In this document: one piece after another, positions 37,163 through 45,443 of the stretch | Layout of the letters: each line of letters starts with the position of its first letter | How positions within the stretch are numbered: the stretch's first letter is position 1 | Assembly (NCBI RefSeq): GCF_003477525.1 | Contig: NZ_QUDO01000004.1 | Span: 62,001 to 126,000 of the forward strand | DNA from: Ruminococcus sp. AF41-9 | Lineage (GTDB): Bacteria; Bacillota; Clostridia; Lachnospirales; Lachnospiraceae | DNA: 64,000 bases | Direction of reading: 5' to 3' | The notes under the pieces: model-generated | What the model was told of the DNA's origin: nothing | The model's database searches: none | What the model saw: only the letters and a program-made list of their open reading frames with translations | Position numbers and translations under genes: made by a program

Positions 37163-38285
37163 AGTAGTATTACTTCCATGTGGAGAATATGATGAGGAAA
37201 AAATCTATAGCCTGCTGAAACAGGGACTGGATCTTCTGGGAGGAGTGGAGGCACTGATTCCAAAGGAAGCAAAGATTCTGCTGAAGCCGAACCTGCTCAA
37301 GAAGGCAGAGGTAGAAAAAGCAGTGATCACACATCCGGTTGTCGTGGGAGCTTTTGCACGAATCCTGAGAGAGAATGGATATGAGCATATCGTACTTGCA
37401 GATTCCTGTGGACATGGAACCACACAGGCAGTGATCCGTGGTACCGGAATGGATACTTATCTGGAAAAATATCATATTCCGGCGATTGATTATTCCGAAG
37501 GTGTGAAAACTGCTTACCCGCAGGGAATTCAGGCGAAGGAATTTATCCTGCCAAAAGAACTGCTGGATCAGGACTGTGTGATCTCACTGAGCAAGATGAA
37601 AACGCATGCGCTGGAACGGATCACAGGTGCAGTCAAGAACAGCTATGGTTTCGTATATGGCTTTCATAAAGCAAAAGGGCACACACAGTATCCAAGTGCA
37701 GACAGCTTTGCCAGAATGTTGATTGATTTAAATAAATGCGTAGCACCGAAACTGTATGTGATGGACGGAATTGTAGCCATGGAAGGTAACGGACCGGGTT
37801 CCGGTGATCCGGTTCCCATGAATGTGATGCTGATGTCTACAGACCCGGTTGCACTGGACAGCGTATTCAGCTGCCTGATTTATCTGAAACCGGAGATGGT
37901 TCCGACGAACTATCACGGTGAGAAAATGGGACTTGGTACATGGAAAGAGGAGAAAATCACACTCATGGCACCGGATGGAGAAATTTCCATGGCAGATGCG
38001 GTAAAGAGATACGGAAATCCTGACTTTAACGTAGACCGCACAGAAGTGCGAAAGAATATCTGGACAAGAATGGCAGGAGCATTAAAAATTTTCCAGAAAA
38101 AGCCATATATAGAAACAGATAAATGTGTCCGCTGCGGAATCTGCGTTCAGAGCTGCCCGGTTCCGGGAAAAGCAGTGGATTTCAGAAAAGGAAAAGACAA
38201 GCCACCGGTCTATGATTACAGAAAATGTATCCGGTGCTTCTGTTGCCAGGAAATGTGTCCGAAAAAAGCGATAAAAGTCAAATAA
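37152..38285 (+). CDS. DUF362 protein with C-terminal 2[4Fe-4S] ferredoxin domain
   Basis: 377 residues. The DUF362 region covers about 1-300 (KILLKPNLL; ADSCGHGT; SLSKMKTHALERITGAVKN). The last 70 residues hold two ferredoxin motifs (CVRCGICVQSCP and CIRCFCCQEMCP). Function is not established; homologues are common in anaerobes as iron-sulfur redox proteins. The ATG at 37152 is preceded by AGAGG 9 bases upstream and lies inside the end of ptsI. It is last of the run of genes from the polyamine locus. Confidence 0.85.
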   Translation: MKSKVVLLPCGEYDEEKIYSLLKQGLDLLGGVEALIPKEAKILLKPNLLKKAEVEKAVITHPVVVGAFARILRENGYEHIVLADSCGHGTTQAVIRGTGMDTYLEKYHIPAIDYSEGVKTAYPQGIQAKEFILPKELLDQDCVISLSKMKTHALERITGAVKNSYGFVYGFHKAKGHTQYPSADSFARMLIDLNKCVAPKLYVMDGIVAMEGNGPGSGDPVPMNVMLMSTDPVALDSVFSCLIYLKPEMVPTNYHGEKMGLGTWKEEKITLMAPDGEISMADAVKRYGNPDFNVDRTEVRKNIWTRMAGALKIFQKKPYIETDKCVRCGICVQSCPVPGKAVDFRKGKDKPPVYDYRKCIRCFCCQEMCPKKAIKVK

Positions 38286-38316
38286 GAAATAAAAAGCAAA
38301 TAAGAAATAAAAAGCA
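38281..38316. repeat. 18-bp perfect tandem duplication
   Basis: AATAAGAAATAAAAAGCA occurs twice in succession, starting at the stop codon of the DUF362 gene and running into the terminator stem. Confidence 0.8.
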
Positions 38317-38357
38317 CATGACAGGCATTCTCAGCCTTGAAGTCATGTGCTTTTCTG
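38309..38357. terminator. Terminator between convergent genes
   Basis: AAAAGCACATGAC pairs with GTCATGTGCTTTT. A/T runs on both sides allow it to work for the DUF362 gene and, from the other strand, for the methyltransferase gene ending at 38375. Confidence 0.85.
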
Positions 38358-38374
38358 ATACTACAGATAAATAA

Positions 38375-39247
38375 TTATCTTCCGAGAATTTTATTCACTT
38401 CACGGATAAATTCCGGAGTCGTGCCGCAGCATCCTCCGATGACAGATGCACCGTTTTCAACCAGAACTTTCATATGTTCTGCGAAACTCTGTGCATTCAT
38501 GCTGTAAATGGCATTTCCCTGATCATCGATCGTCGGCATACCTGCATTCGGTTTGGCGATGACCGGAATAGATACGTTCTCTTTGATATTGCGGACAACG
38601 GATACAAGCTGGTCAGGTCCTACGGAACAGTTGATACCAACTGCCACAGCACCTGCACCCTCAAGGGCAATCGCAGCCTCCACAGCATTTCCTCCGCTGA
38701 AAATGCTTCCGTCAGCTTCTACGGTCATTGTACACATTACAGGAAGAGAACTTACAGATGCCGCAGCATCCAGTGCAGCAAGTGTTTCCTCAATATTGAT
38801 CATAGTTTCCGCAGCGATCAGATCAACACCTGCTTCATCAAGAACTTTGATCTGCTCACAGTATGCTTCGTATGCCATCTCATAAGTGAGGTCACCGGCA
38901 GGTTCCATCATCTTACCGGTTGTGGTGATATCACCGGCAACGTAAACCTTATGTCCGACAGCTTCTCTGGAAATATTTACAAGTGCATGATTCATCTCTG
39001 CAAGCTTATCCTGCAGGCCGTGAAGTCCGAGACTGTAACGGTTGCCGCCGAAAGTAGGCGCATATACGATCTGGCTTCCTGCCTCCACATATGCCTTCTG
39101 CAGATTCTGCAGAACTTCTCTGTGATCCATGATCCATGCCTCTGTACAGATTCCTCTTGGCATTCCGGCGGCCATAAGATTGGAACCGGTAGCGCCGTCA
39201 AGCAGTACAACATCCTGTGTCAGTTTCTGAAATTCTTCTTTTGTCAT
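38375..39247 (-). CDS. Homocysteine S-methyltransferase (cobalamin-independent type)
   Basis: Zinc-dependent methyl transfer to homocysteine, 290 residues. It begins with the barrel motif VVLLDGATGSNLMAAGMP, and zinc-ligand cysteines are in GINCSVGP and GGCCGTTP. The protein has only the homocysteine-binding module of MetH, so the methyl donor could be a corrinoid protein, S-methylmethionine or another small donor. Start: the ATG at 39247 lies 8 bases after AGGAGG; the open frame back to 39370 lacks such a site and overlaps a structured leader. Confidence 0.85.
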   Translation of the reverse strand: MTKEEFQKLTQDVVLLDGATGSNLMAAGMPRGICTEAWIMDHREVLQNLQKAYVEAGSQIVYAPTFGGNRYSLGLHGLQDKLAEMNHALVNISREAVGHKVYVAGDITTTGKMMEPAGDLTYEMAYEAYCEQIKVLDEAGVDLIAAETMINIEETLAALDAAASVSSLPVMCTMTVEADGSIFSGGNAVEAAIALEGAGAVAVGINCSVGPDQLVSVVRNIKENVSIPVIAKPNAGMPTIDDQGNAIYSMNAQSFAEHMKVLVENGASVIGGCCGTTPEFIREVNKILGR

Positions 39248-39273
39248 GGGAATTTCCTCCTGTTTCATATAGT

Positions 39274-39374
39274 CGTTGCTGCGTTTTGTGCCATAACCTG
39301 TGACATAAGTGCGACGGGTTTCAGACTTGGAAACGAAAAAGCAACGGGCATTTGTCTCTTTTGTCTGCAAATGC
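39274..39374 (-). other. Structured leader of the homocysteine methyltransferase gene
   Basis: In the transcript, GCATTTG pairs with CAAATGC (39374-39348). CGTTGC pairs with GCAACG (39346-39341 with 39279-39274), closing about 72 bases that hold GTTTC/GAAAC (39334-39318). It ends about 10 bases before the ribosome binding site. No SAM, cobalamin or THF riboswitch core is recognisable. Confidence 0.4.
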
Positions 39375-39382
39375 TATCTGCC

Positions 39383-39388
39383 ATTATA
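39383..39388 (-). promoter_or_regulatory. Extended -10 promoter of the methyltransferase gene
   Basis: On the minus strand TGTGCTATAAT gives an extended -10 (TGnTATAAT). No clear -35 is seen. The distance to the start codon leaves a leader of about 130 bases. Confidence 0.55.
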
Positions 39389-39415
39389 GCACAATGCAGA
39401 GGTAAATGGGGAAAA

Positions 39416-40294
39416 TCAGTAAATTTTTATTTCATAGGAGGCATTAAAAATTTCATCAGCATTCAGTGCGTTGATATTTGCCTTTTCAGAAAGGTTACCC
39501 TTGAAGCCGCAGTCATCACATCTTCCCATCCATGGTTCCAGACACACGAAAGAAGAACCAGGCACAGACCAGATGCCAAAGTTCGGGAAACGGTGGCAGT
39601 TAAGTTCCAGGTAAGGAGTTCCGTCAGGAAAAGCAATACCGGCTTTTTCAATCTGGTTGTCAAAGACCAGAGCATCGTTGTCAAACATATGGGCATCAAT
39701 ATGACAGGTTCCATCTGTAAGCTCCAGTGTTTTGGTCTGATCCGGAAGAGCAGTTCCGGAAGCAGGGTCCAGAAGCAGATAAGTCAGAGATTTTTCTCCG
39801 TTAAATGTCAACAGATAATCCTCTTTTTGGGAATCATTTCCCTGGGCAGGAACATTAAATGCAGGATGTCCGCCGATTGTGAAATACATAGTCTCATTAC
39901 TGTGGTTGACAACTTCCCAGCACACACTGACCTGATTTTTTTCCAGAACATGTTTGATCTTCAGTTCGAAATCAAAAGGATAATTTTCTTTTGTAGCATC
40001 TGAAGATTTCAGTTTATGTGTGATAGAATCCGCAGTCATATCCACACAGGTAAATTTACTGTCTCTGGCGAAGCCGTGCTGTTTGGACGGATATTCTGTT
40101 CCGTTAATACGGTAATGATCCTCAAAATGACGGCCTACATTCGGGAAAAGAACCGGCGCATGGCGTTTCCAGTAAGCCGGATCTGCCTGCCAGATCACTT
40201 CTCTGTTATGTACTTTATCAAAAATGCTGCAAAGTTCAGCACCATGATCATCTACAGATACTCTCAGATAGTCGTTTTCAATTGTATGAAGCAT
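39416..40294 (-). CDS. Aldose 1-epimerase family protein
   Basis: Galactose-mutarotase-like sugar epimerase of 292 residues, of the shorter LacX/YeaD-like branch. Conserved parts are HGAELCSIFD at the start, the substrate-binding His in KQHGFARDSKF and in GGHPAFNVP, and the C-terminal CLEPWMGRCDD holding the catalytic Glu. It interconverts sugar anomers; the sugar is unknown. AGGAGG precedes the ATG. It is transcribed by its own promoter, away from the phosphofructokinase gene. Confidence 0.85.
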   Translation of the reverse strand: MLHTIENDYLRVSVDDHGAELCSIFDKVHNREVIWQADPAYWKRHAPVLFPNVGRHFEDHYRINGTEYPSKQHGFARDSKFTCVDMTADSITHKLKSSDATKENYPFDFELKIKHVLEKNQVSVCWEVVNHSNETMYFTIGGHPAFNVPAQGNDSQKEDYLLTFNGEKSLTYLLLDPASGTALPDQTKTLELTDGTCHIDAHMFDNDALVFDNQIEKAGIAFPDGTPYLELNCHRFPNFGIWSVPGSSFVCLEPWMGRCDDCGFKGNLSEKANINALNADEIFNASYEIKIY

Positions 40295-40328
40295 AGGTGA
40301 ATCCTCCTTGATATCATTGATATTGTAA

Positions 40329-40357
40329 ATTATAGCACAGTCCTTCCAATATCACAA
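40329..40357 (-). promoter_or_regulatory. Promoter of the aldose epimerase gene
   Basis: On the minus strand TTGTGA (40352-40357), 17 bases, TATAAT (40329-40334) with an extended TG. Confidence 0.7.
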
Positions 40358-40491
40358 ATATATGAAAGTACAGATGCGCAAAACATGACATAATATATAA
40401 AAATATATGGTAAAAATACGGATATAAACATAATAATGCAAAAGAATAATGAAATCAAATAAATAAATATGTATAAAAATACCAAAAAATA

Positions 40492-40519
40492 TTGACTCAA
40501 CCAAAATATTTGTTACAAT
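40492..40519 (+). promoter_or_regulatory. Promoter of the phosphofructokinase gene
   Basis: TTGACT (40492-40497), 16 bases, TACAAT (40514-40519). The 40358-40491 stretch before it is very AT-rich and shows nothing else. Confidence 0.72.
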
Positions 40520-40587
40520 TCACCTTAACGAGTCTTATAACAAAAAAGACATGACAACGAAGACGTGAAAACAAGGAGGTCATTGCT

Positions 40588-41844
40588 ATGGCGAAAAAAA
40601 GAAATATTATTGTTGGACAATCAGGAGGACCTACTGCTGTAATTAATTCCAGTCTCGCAGGAGTTTACAAGAATGCTATCGAACGTGGATTTGACAAAGT
40701 GTACGGAATGCTTCACGGTATTCAGGGACTGCTGGACGAACAGTACATTGACTTATCAACACAGATTCATTCAGAACTGGATATCGAATTACTGAAGAGA
40801 ACCCCTTCCGCATTCTTAGGTTCCTGCCGTTACAAACTTCCTGAAATTCATGAAGATAAAGCAATTTATGAGAAGATCTTTGAAATTTTAAATAAACTGG
40901 ATATCTACGCATTTATCTATATCGGCGGAAACGATTCCATGGATACCATCAAGAAACTTTCTGACTATGCAATCCTTACAGGACAGACTCAGAAATTCCT
41001 TGGTGTTCCGAAAACCATTGACAATGACCTGGCACTGACAGATCATACACCTGGATTCGGAAGTGCAGCGAAATACATCGGTGCTTCCACAAAAGAAGTA
41101 ATCCGCGATGCACAGGGCCTTACCTACAAGAAAAATATGATCACCATCATGGAAATCATGGGACGTAATGCCGGATGGCTTACCGGCGCTACGGCACTTG
41201 CAAAATCCGAAGACTGTGACGGACCTGACCTGATCTATCTTCCGGAAGTTCCTTTTGATGTTGAGAAATTCCTTGCAAAAGTAAAAGAACTGCTGAAGAA
41301 AAAATCTTCCATCGTGATTGCGGTTTCAGAGGGAATCAAGCTGGCAGACGGCAGATATGTATGTGAACTTGGAAGCGTAGGCGATTATGTAGATGCTTTC
41401 GGACACAAACAGCTTCAGGGAACCGCTACATATCTGGCGAATTTCCTGGCAGCAGAATGCGGATGCAAGACAAGAGCGGTTGAACTTTCCACCTTACAGA
41501 GAAGTGCTTCCCACATGGCATCCAGAGTGGATATCGATGAAGCGTTCATGGTAGGCGGTGCAGCAGTTAAGGCAGCAGATGAGGGTGACACAGGTAAAAT
41601 GGTTGTTATCGACCGTGTTTCTGATGACCCGTATATGGCAGCGACAGGCATCTATGATGTACACAGAATTGCAAATGAAGAGAAACTGGTACCGAGAGAA
41701 TGGATGAACAAGGATGCCACAAATGTAACCAAAGATTTTGTAGATTATATCAAACCACTGATCCAGGGCGATTATCAGCCGATCATGGTAAATGGTATGC
41801 CAAGACATCTGGTACTGAACCTGAAAAAAGGCAGAAAGAAATAA
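40588..41844 (+). CDS. pfp: PPi-dependent 6-phosphofructokinase
   Basis: 418 residues, phosphofructokinase family. Two specificity positions point to pyrophosphate rather than ATP as donor: IGGNDS has Asp where ATP enzymes have Gly, and PKTIDNDL has Lys where ATP enzymes have Gly. The fold motif MGRNAGWLTGA is also present. The reaction is reversible fructose-6-phosphate + PPi to fructose-1,6-bisphosphate + Pi, cytosolic. AGGAGG precedes the ATG. It has its own promoter and terminator. The next gene is pyruvate phosphate dikinase, the other PPi-linked glycolytic enzyme. Confidence 0.92.
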   Translation: MAKKRNIIVGQSGGPTAVINSSLAGVYKNAIERGFDKVYGMLHGIQGLLDEQYIDLSTQIHSELDIELLKRTPSAFLGSCRYKLPEIHEDKAIYEKIFEILNKLDIYAFIYIGGNDSMDTIKKLSDYAILTGQTQKFLGVPKTIDNDLALTDHTPGFGSAAKYIGASTKEVIRDAQGLTYKKNMITIMEIMGRNAGWLTGATALAKSEDCDGPDLIYLPEVPFDVEKFLAKVKELLKKKSSIVIAVSEGIKLADGRYVCELGSVGDYVDAFGHKQLQGTATYLANFLAAECGCKTRAVELSTLQRSASHMASRVDIDEAFMVGGAAVKAADEGDTGKMVVIDRVSDDPYMAATGIYDVHRIANEEKLVPREWMNKDATNVTKDFVDYIKPLIQGDYQPIMVNGMPRHLVLNLKKGRKK

Positions 41845-41868
41845 AAGAAAAGAGACTGCAGCGGGCAG

Positions 41869-41908
41869 AAAGCGGACAGAAAAATATCGGCTTTGCTGTC
41901 CGCTTTTG
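41869..41908 (+). terminator. Terminator of pfp
   Basis: AAAGCGGACAG pairs with CTGTCCGCTTTT. Confidence 0.85.
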
Positions 41909-42021
41909 ACATGTGAGACCGAAATAAGGGACAGTGAAAAACCGGATAAAGATAAGAATGATAAAATAAATCATATTATGCAGAATGTATAAAAAAATTA
42001 GCTAATTTTAGCAGAATAACC

Positions 42022-42050
42022 TTGACGAAATGACACAAACTCTATAAAAT
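42022..42050 (+). promoter_or_regulatory. Promoter of ppdK
   Basis: TTGACG (42022-42027), 17 bases, TAAAAT (42045-42050). Confidence 0.78.
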
Positions 42051-42106
42051 AATTATGTGCGTATAAGAAACATATTTTTTATATTTACTTATGTGTGAAA
42101 GAACGT

Positions 42107-42143
42107 AACTGTTCCGTGCTGGATAACAGAATATCGGACAGTT
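42107..42143 (+). repeat. Leader hairpin of ppdK, related to the TAACTGTTC palindromes
   Basis: AACTGTTCCG pairs with CGGACAGTT around 18 bases. It sits between the promoter and the ribosome binding site. The arms share TAACTGTTC with the palindrome at 200-243. Confidence 0.5.
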
Positions 42144-42176
42144 GCAAAAGAACAATAATTAGGAGGAAAATGTAAA

Positions 42177-44807
42177 ATGGCAAAATGGGTTTACATGTTT
42201 ACAGAAGGTAACGCTAATATGAGAAACCTTCTGGGTGGTAAAGGTGCTAACCTTGCTGAAATGACAAACCTTGGTCTTCCTGTACCGCAGGGCTTCACAA
42301 TCACAACTGAAGCTTGTACTCAGTACTATGAAGACGGAAGACAGATCAATGATGAGATCATGGCTCAGATCATGGAAGCAATCACCAAAATGGAAGGAGT
42401 TACCGGAAAGAAATTCGGTGACAAAGAAAATCCTCTGCTTGTTTCCGTTCGTTCTGGTGCAAGAGCTTCTATGCCAGGTATGATGGATACTATCCTGAAC
42501 CTTGGTTTAAATGAAGACGTAGTTAACGTACTCGCTGAGAAATCCGGCAATGCTCGTTGGGCATGGGACTGCTACAGAAGATTCATCCAGATGTACTCTG
42601 ACGTAGTTATGGAAGTCGGAAAGAAATATTTCGAAGAACTTATCGATGAGATGAAAGCTAAGAGAGGTGTTAAGCAGGACGTTGAACTTACTGCAGAAGA
42701 CCTTCATGAATTAGCTGAACAGTTCAAAGCTGAATATAAAGCAAAAATCGGTGCTGATTTCCCAACTGATCCTAAGGAACAGTTAATGGGCGCTATCAAA
42801 GCCGTATTCCGTTCCTGGGACAACCCACGTGCGAACGTATATCGTCGTGACAACGATATCCCATATTCCTGGGGTACTGCAGTTAACGTACAGATGATGG
42901 CATTTGGTAACATGGGTGATGACTGTGGTACAGGTGTTGCCTTCACACGTGACCCTGCTACAGGAGCTAACGGTCTGTTTGGTGAATTCCTTACAAATGC
43001 TCAGGGTGAAGACGTTGTTGCTGGTGTTCGTACACCTATGCACATCTCCGAAATGGAACAGAAATTCCCGGAAGCATTCGTACAGTTCAAACAGGTTTGC
43101 GAAACACTTGAAAAACACTACAGAGATATGCAGGATATGGAGTTTACTGTAGAGCATGGTAAACTGTATATGCTTCAGACACGTAATGGTAAGAGAACAG
43201 CTCAGGCTGCTTTAAAGATCGCTTGTGACCTTGTTGACGAGGGAATGAGAACAGAAGAAGAAGCTGTAGCTATGATCGACCCACGTAACCTTGATACTCT
43301 TCTTCACCCACAGTTTGATGCTGCTGCTCTTAAAGCTGCTACACCAATGGGTAAAGGCCTTGGTGCTTCTCCAGGAGCTGCTTGTGGTAAGATTGTATTC
43401 ACAGCTGATGACGCTGTTGAATGGGCTGAAAGAGGAGAGAAAGTCGTACTTGTACGTCTTGAGACATCTCCGGAAGACATCACAGGTATGAAATCTGCTC
43501 AGGGTATCCTGACAGTTCGTGGTGGTATGACATCTCACGCAGCAGTTGTTGCCCGTGGTATGGGTGAGTGCTGTGTATCCGGATGCGGTGATATCGCTAT
43601 GGACGAAGAAAACAAGAAATTCACACTTGCTGGTAAAGAGTTCCATGAAGGAGACTTCATCTCCATCGATGGTACAACAGGTAACATCTACGACGGAATC
43701 ATCCCGACTGTAGACGCTACAATCGCTGGTGAGTTCGGACGCATCATGGCATGGGCTGACAAGTACAGAACAATGAAAGTTCGTACAAACGCAGATACTC
43801 CTGCAGATGCTAAGAAAGCTGTAGAGCTTGGTGCAGAAGGTATCGGTCTTTGCCGTACAGAGCATATGTTCTTCGGTGAGGGACGTATCGATGCATTCCG
43901 TGAAATGATCTGCTCCGAAACAGCAGAAGAGAGAGAAAAAGCTCTTGCAAAAGTTCTTCCATTCCAGCAGGAAGACTTCGAAGGACTCTTCGAAGCTCTG
44001 GAAGGCAACCCGGTTACAATCCGTTTCCTTGACCCGCCGCTTCATGAATTCGTTCCTACAGAAGAGGAAGACATCAAGAAACTGGCTGACGCTCAGGGCA
44101 AAACAGTTGAGCAGATTAAGACTATCATCGCTTCTCTTCATGAGTTCAACCCGATGATGGGACATCGTGGATGCCGTCTTGCAGTTACTTATCCGGAAAT
44201 TGCCAAGATGCAGACACGTGCCGTAATCCGTGCAGCAATCAAAGTTCAGAAAGCTCATCCGGACTGGACAATCAAACCGGAAATCATGATCCCGCTTGTT
44301 GGCGATATCAAAGAGCTTAAATATGTTAAGAAATTCGTTGTAGAAACAGCAGATGAAGAAATCAAAGCAGCAGCTTCTGATCTTCAGTATGAAGTTGGTA
44401 CAATGATCGAGATCCCGAGAGCAGCTCTTACTGCTGATGAGATCGCTAAAGAAGCAGACTTCTTCTGCTTCGGTACAAACGACCTTACTCAGATGACATA
44501 CGGCTTCTCCCGTGATGATGCAGGTAAATTCCTCAACGCATACTATGACGCTAAGATCTTCGAGAACGATCCATTTGCAAAACTGGATCAGGTTGGCGTT
44601 GGCAAGCTGATGAAGATGGCTATCGAACTCGGCAAACCGGTTAACCCGAACCTTCACGTAGGTATCTGCGGCGAGCATGGTGGAGATCCGTCTTCTGTAG
44701 AATTCTGCCACAAGATCGGTCTTAACTATGTATCCTGCTCACCATTCCGTGTACCGATCGCTCGTCTTGCAGCAGCACAGGCAGCAATCGCTGAGAAGAA
44801 TGCATAA
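42177..44807 (+). CDS. ppdK: Pyruvate, phosphate dikinase
   Basis: 876 residues, the usual length. It interconverts PEP + AMP + PPi and pyruvate + ATP + Pi through a phospho-His. It has an N-terminal ATP-binding domain (LLGGKGANLAEMTNLGLPVPQGFTI), a central phospho-His domain (GGMTSHAAVVARGMGECCVSG) and a C-terminal PEP barrel (GLCRTEHMF; FCFGTNDLTQMTYGFSRDD; GICGEHGGDP with the catalytic Cys). The codon choice differs from neighbours, with many GCT, GGT and CGT codons, as expected for a very highly expressed gene. AGGAGG precedes the ATG. Confidence 0.97.
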   Translation: MAKWVYMFTEGNANMRNLLGGKGANLAEMTNLGLPVPQGFTITTEACTQYYEDGRQINDEIMAQIMEAITKMEGVTGKKFGDKENPLLVSVRSGARASMPGMMDTILNLGLNEDVVNVLAEKSGNARWAWDCYRRFIQMYSDVVMEVGKKYFEELIDEMKAKRGVKQDVELTAEDLHELAEQFKAEYKAKIGADFPTDPKEQLMGAIKAVFRSWDNPRANVYRRDNDIPYSWGTAVNVQMMAFGNMGDDCGTGVAFTRDPATGANGLFGEFLTNAQGEDVVAGVRTPMHISEMEQKFPEAFVQFKQVCETLEKHYRDMQDMEFTVEHGKLYMLQTRNGKRTAQAALKIACDLVDEGMRTEEEAVAMIDPRNLDTLLHPQFDAAALKAATPMGKGLGASPGAACGKIVFTADDAVEWAERGEKVVLVRLETSPEDITGMKSAQGILTVRGGMTSHAAVVARGMGECCVSGCGDIAMDEENKKFTLAGKEFHEGDFISIDGTTGNIYDGIIPTVDATIAGEFGRIMAWADKYRTMKVRTNADTPADAKKAVELGAEGIGLCRTEHMFFGEGRIDAFREMICSETAEEREKALAKVLPFQQEDFEGLFEALEGNPVTIRFLDPPLHEFVPTEEEDIKKLADAQGKTVEQIKTIIASLHEFNPMMGHRGCRLAVTYPEIAKMQTRAVIRAAIKVQKAHPDWTIKPEIMIPLVGDIKELKYVKKFVVETADEEIKAAASDLQYEVGTMIEIPRAALTADEIAKEADFFCFGTNDLTQMTYGFSRDDAGKFLNAYYDAKIFENDPFAKLDQVGVGKLMKMAIELGKPVNPNLHVGICGEHGGDPSSVEFCHKIGLNYVSCSPFRVPIARLAAAQAAIAEKNA

Positions 44808-44866
44808 TTAACATAAAAATATAGATTCATGCGCGAGCATGAGAGTGTCCAAACGGAGTAATACCG

Positions 44867-44907
44867 GACCTCACAGTATGAGAAATTGTACTGTGGGGTC
44901 TTTTTTT
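44867..44907 (+). terminator. Terminator of ppdK
   Basis: GACCTCACAGTA pairs with TACTGTGGGGTC, followed by seven T. Confidence 0.92.
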
Positions 44908-44959
44908 GTCTTGTAATATTCCTGGTTGCTGAGAACGGAATGAACAGTAACTATTCTTG

Positions 44960-45094
44960 TCCGAATGGATTAGGGTTATGGATGACGGACAGATCGTGCA
45001 GCAGGGCACTCATGAAGAACTGATCCGGGTTCCGGGCAGATACCGTGATTTTATTGACATCAGGAAAAAGTCAGAAGGATGGGTAATCAGTTAG
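44960..45094 (+). pseudogene. C-terminal fragment of an ABC exporter ATPase
   Basis: About 42 codons read WIRVMDDGQIVQQGTHEEL and continue to TAG at 45094. This is the D-loop-distal end of an MsbA/MdlB-type exporter (the VMDDGxIxxxGTHEEL segment). Nothing upstream of 44960 belongs to the gene; it is preceded by ACAGTAACTATTC, shared with 55596-55608. A deletion remnant. Confidence 0.75.
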
Positions 45095-45108
45095 GATTTA
45101 TGTCAGGA

Positions 45109-45261
45109 TCAGCAATTATGCTGTTTTTTCCATGCCTGAATGAATTCTATCTGTTCCTGGTCGGAGAGTTCCTGCGAGGCAGCGTCATTTCCTGCGGCAA
45201 CGCAGCAGAGCAGAACAAAAGTCTGAAAAAGAAAAAAGATAATGATAAATAATGCAATCAT
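45109..45261 (-). CDS. Small membrane protein, 50 residues
   Basis: ATG at 45261, TGA at 45109-45111, with GGGAGG 10 bases upstream of the start. The N-terminal 23 residues are strongly hydrophobic (MIALFIIIFFLFQTFVLLCC). They are followed by a short polar tail rich in Glu/Gln ending in an amphipathic FIQAWKKQHNC. It looks like a single-pass membrane or secreted small protein. Short proteins of this form occur in Lachnospiraceae, but I know no function. It stands alone between the ABC remnant and the subtilase gene, which is divergent. Confidence 0.6.
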   Translation of the reverse strand: MIALFIIIFFLFQTFVLLCCVAAGNDAASQELSDQEQIEFIQAWKKQHNC

Positions 45262-45443
45262 AAAATTAATACCTCCCTGGTTTTACAGTCAGAGTATTCG
45301 CATCTGAACGGAATTTATACATTTTATATAAAAATCAAAAGATTTATGTTAAAAAAACCTTCAAATTGTTATAAATATCCAAAATGAAATTACGGAATAG
45401 AGTAAAGTAAAGAAGTTTTGGAGTTATCAGTTCGGAGGTTTTT

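Noticed and set aside
38281..38316. Tandem duplication as an attachment site
   Set aside because: It is a simple A-rich 18-bp slippage-type duplication next to a terminator, with no element or integrase beside it.
39250..39390. SAM, THF or cobalamin riboswitch before the homocysteine methyltransferase gene
   Set aside because: Conserved core sequences of these classes are absent; only generic helices remain, reported as an unclassified leader.
38474..40003. 509-codon open frame on the plus strand across the methyltransferase and epimerase genes
   Set aside because: It is antisense to two clear minus-strand genes, has no ribosome binding site and spans their intergenic leader. The composition is unnatural.
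43212..44711. 499-codon open frame on the minus strand within ppdK
   Set aside because: It is antisense to a highly expressed gene with strong codon bias, which removes stops from the opposite frame. The translation is Cys/Phe-rich and resembles no protein.
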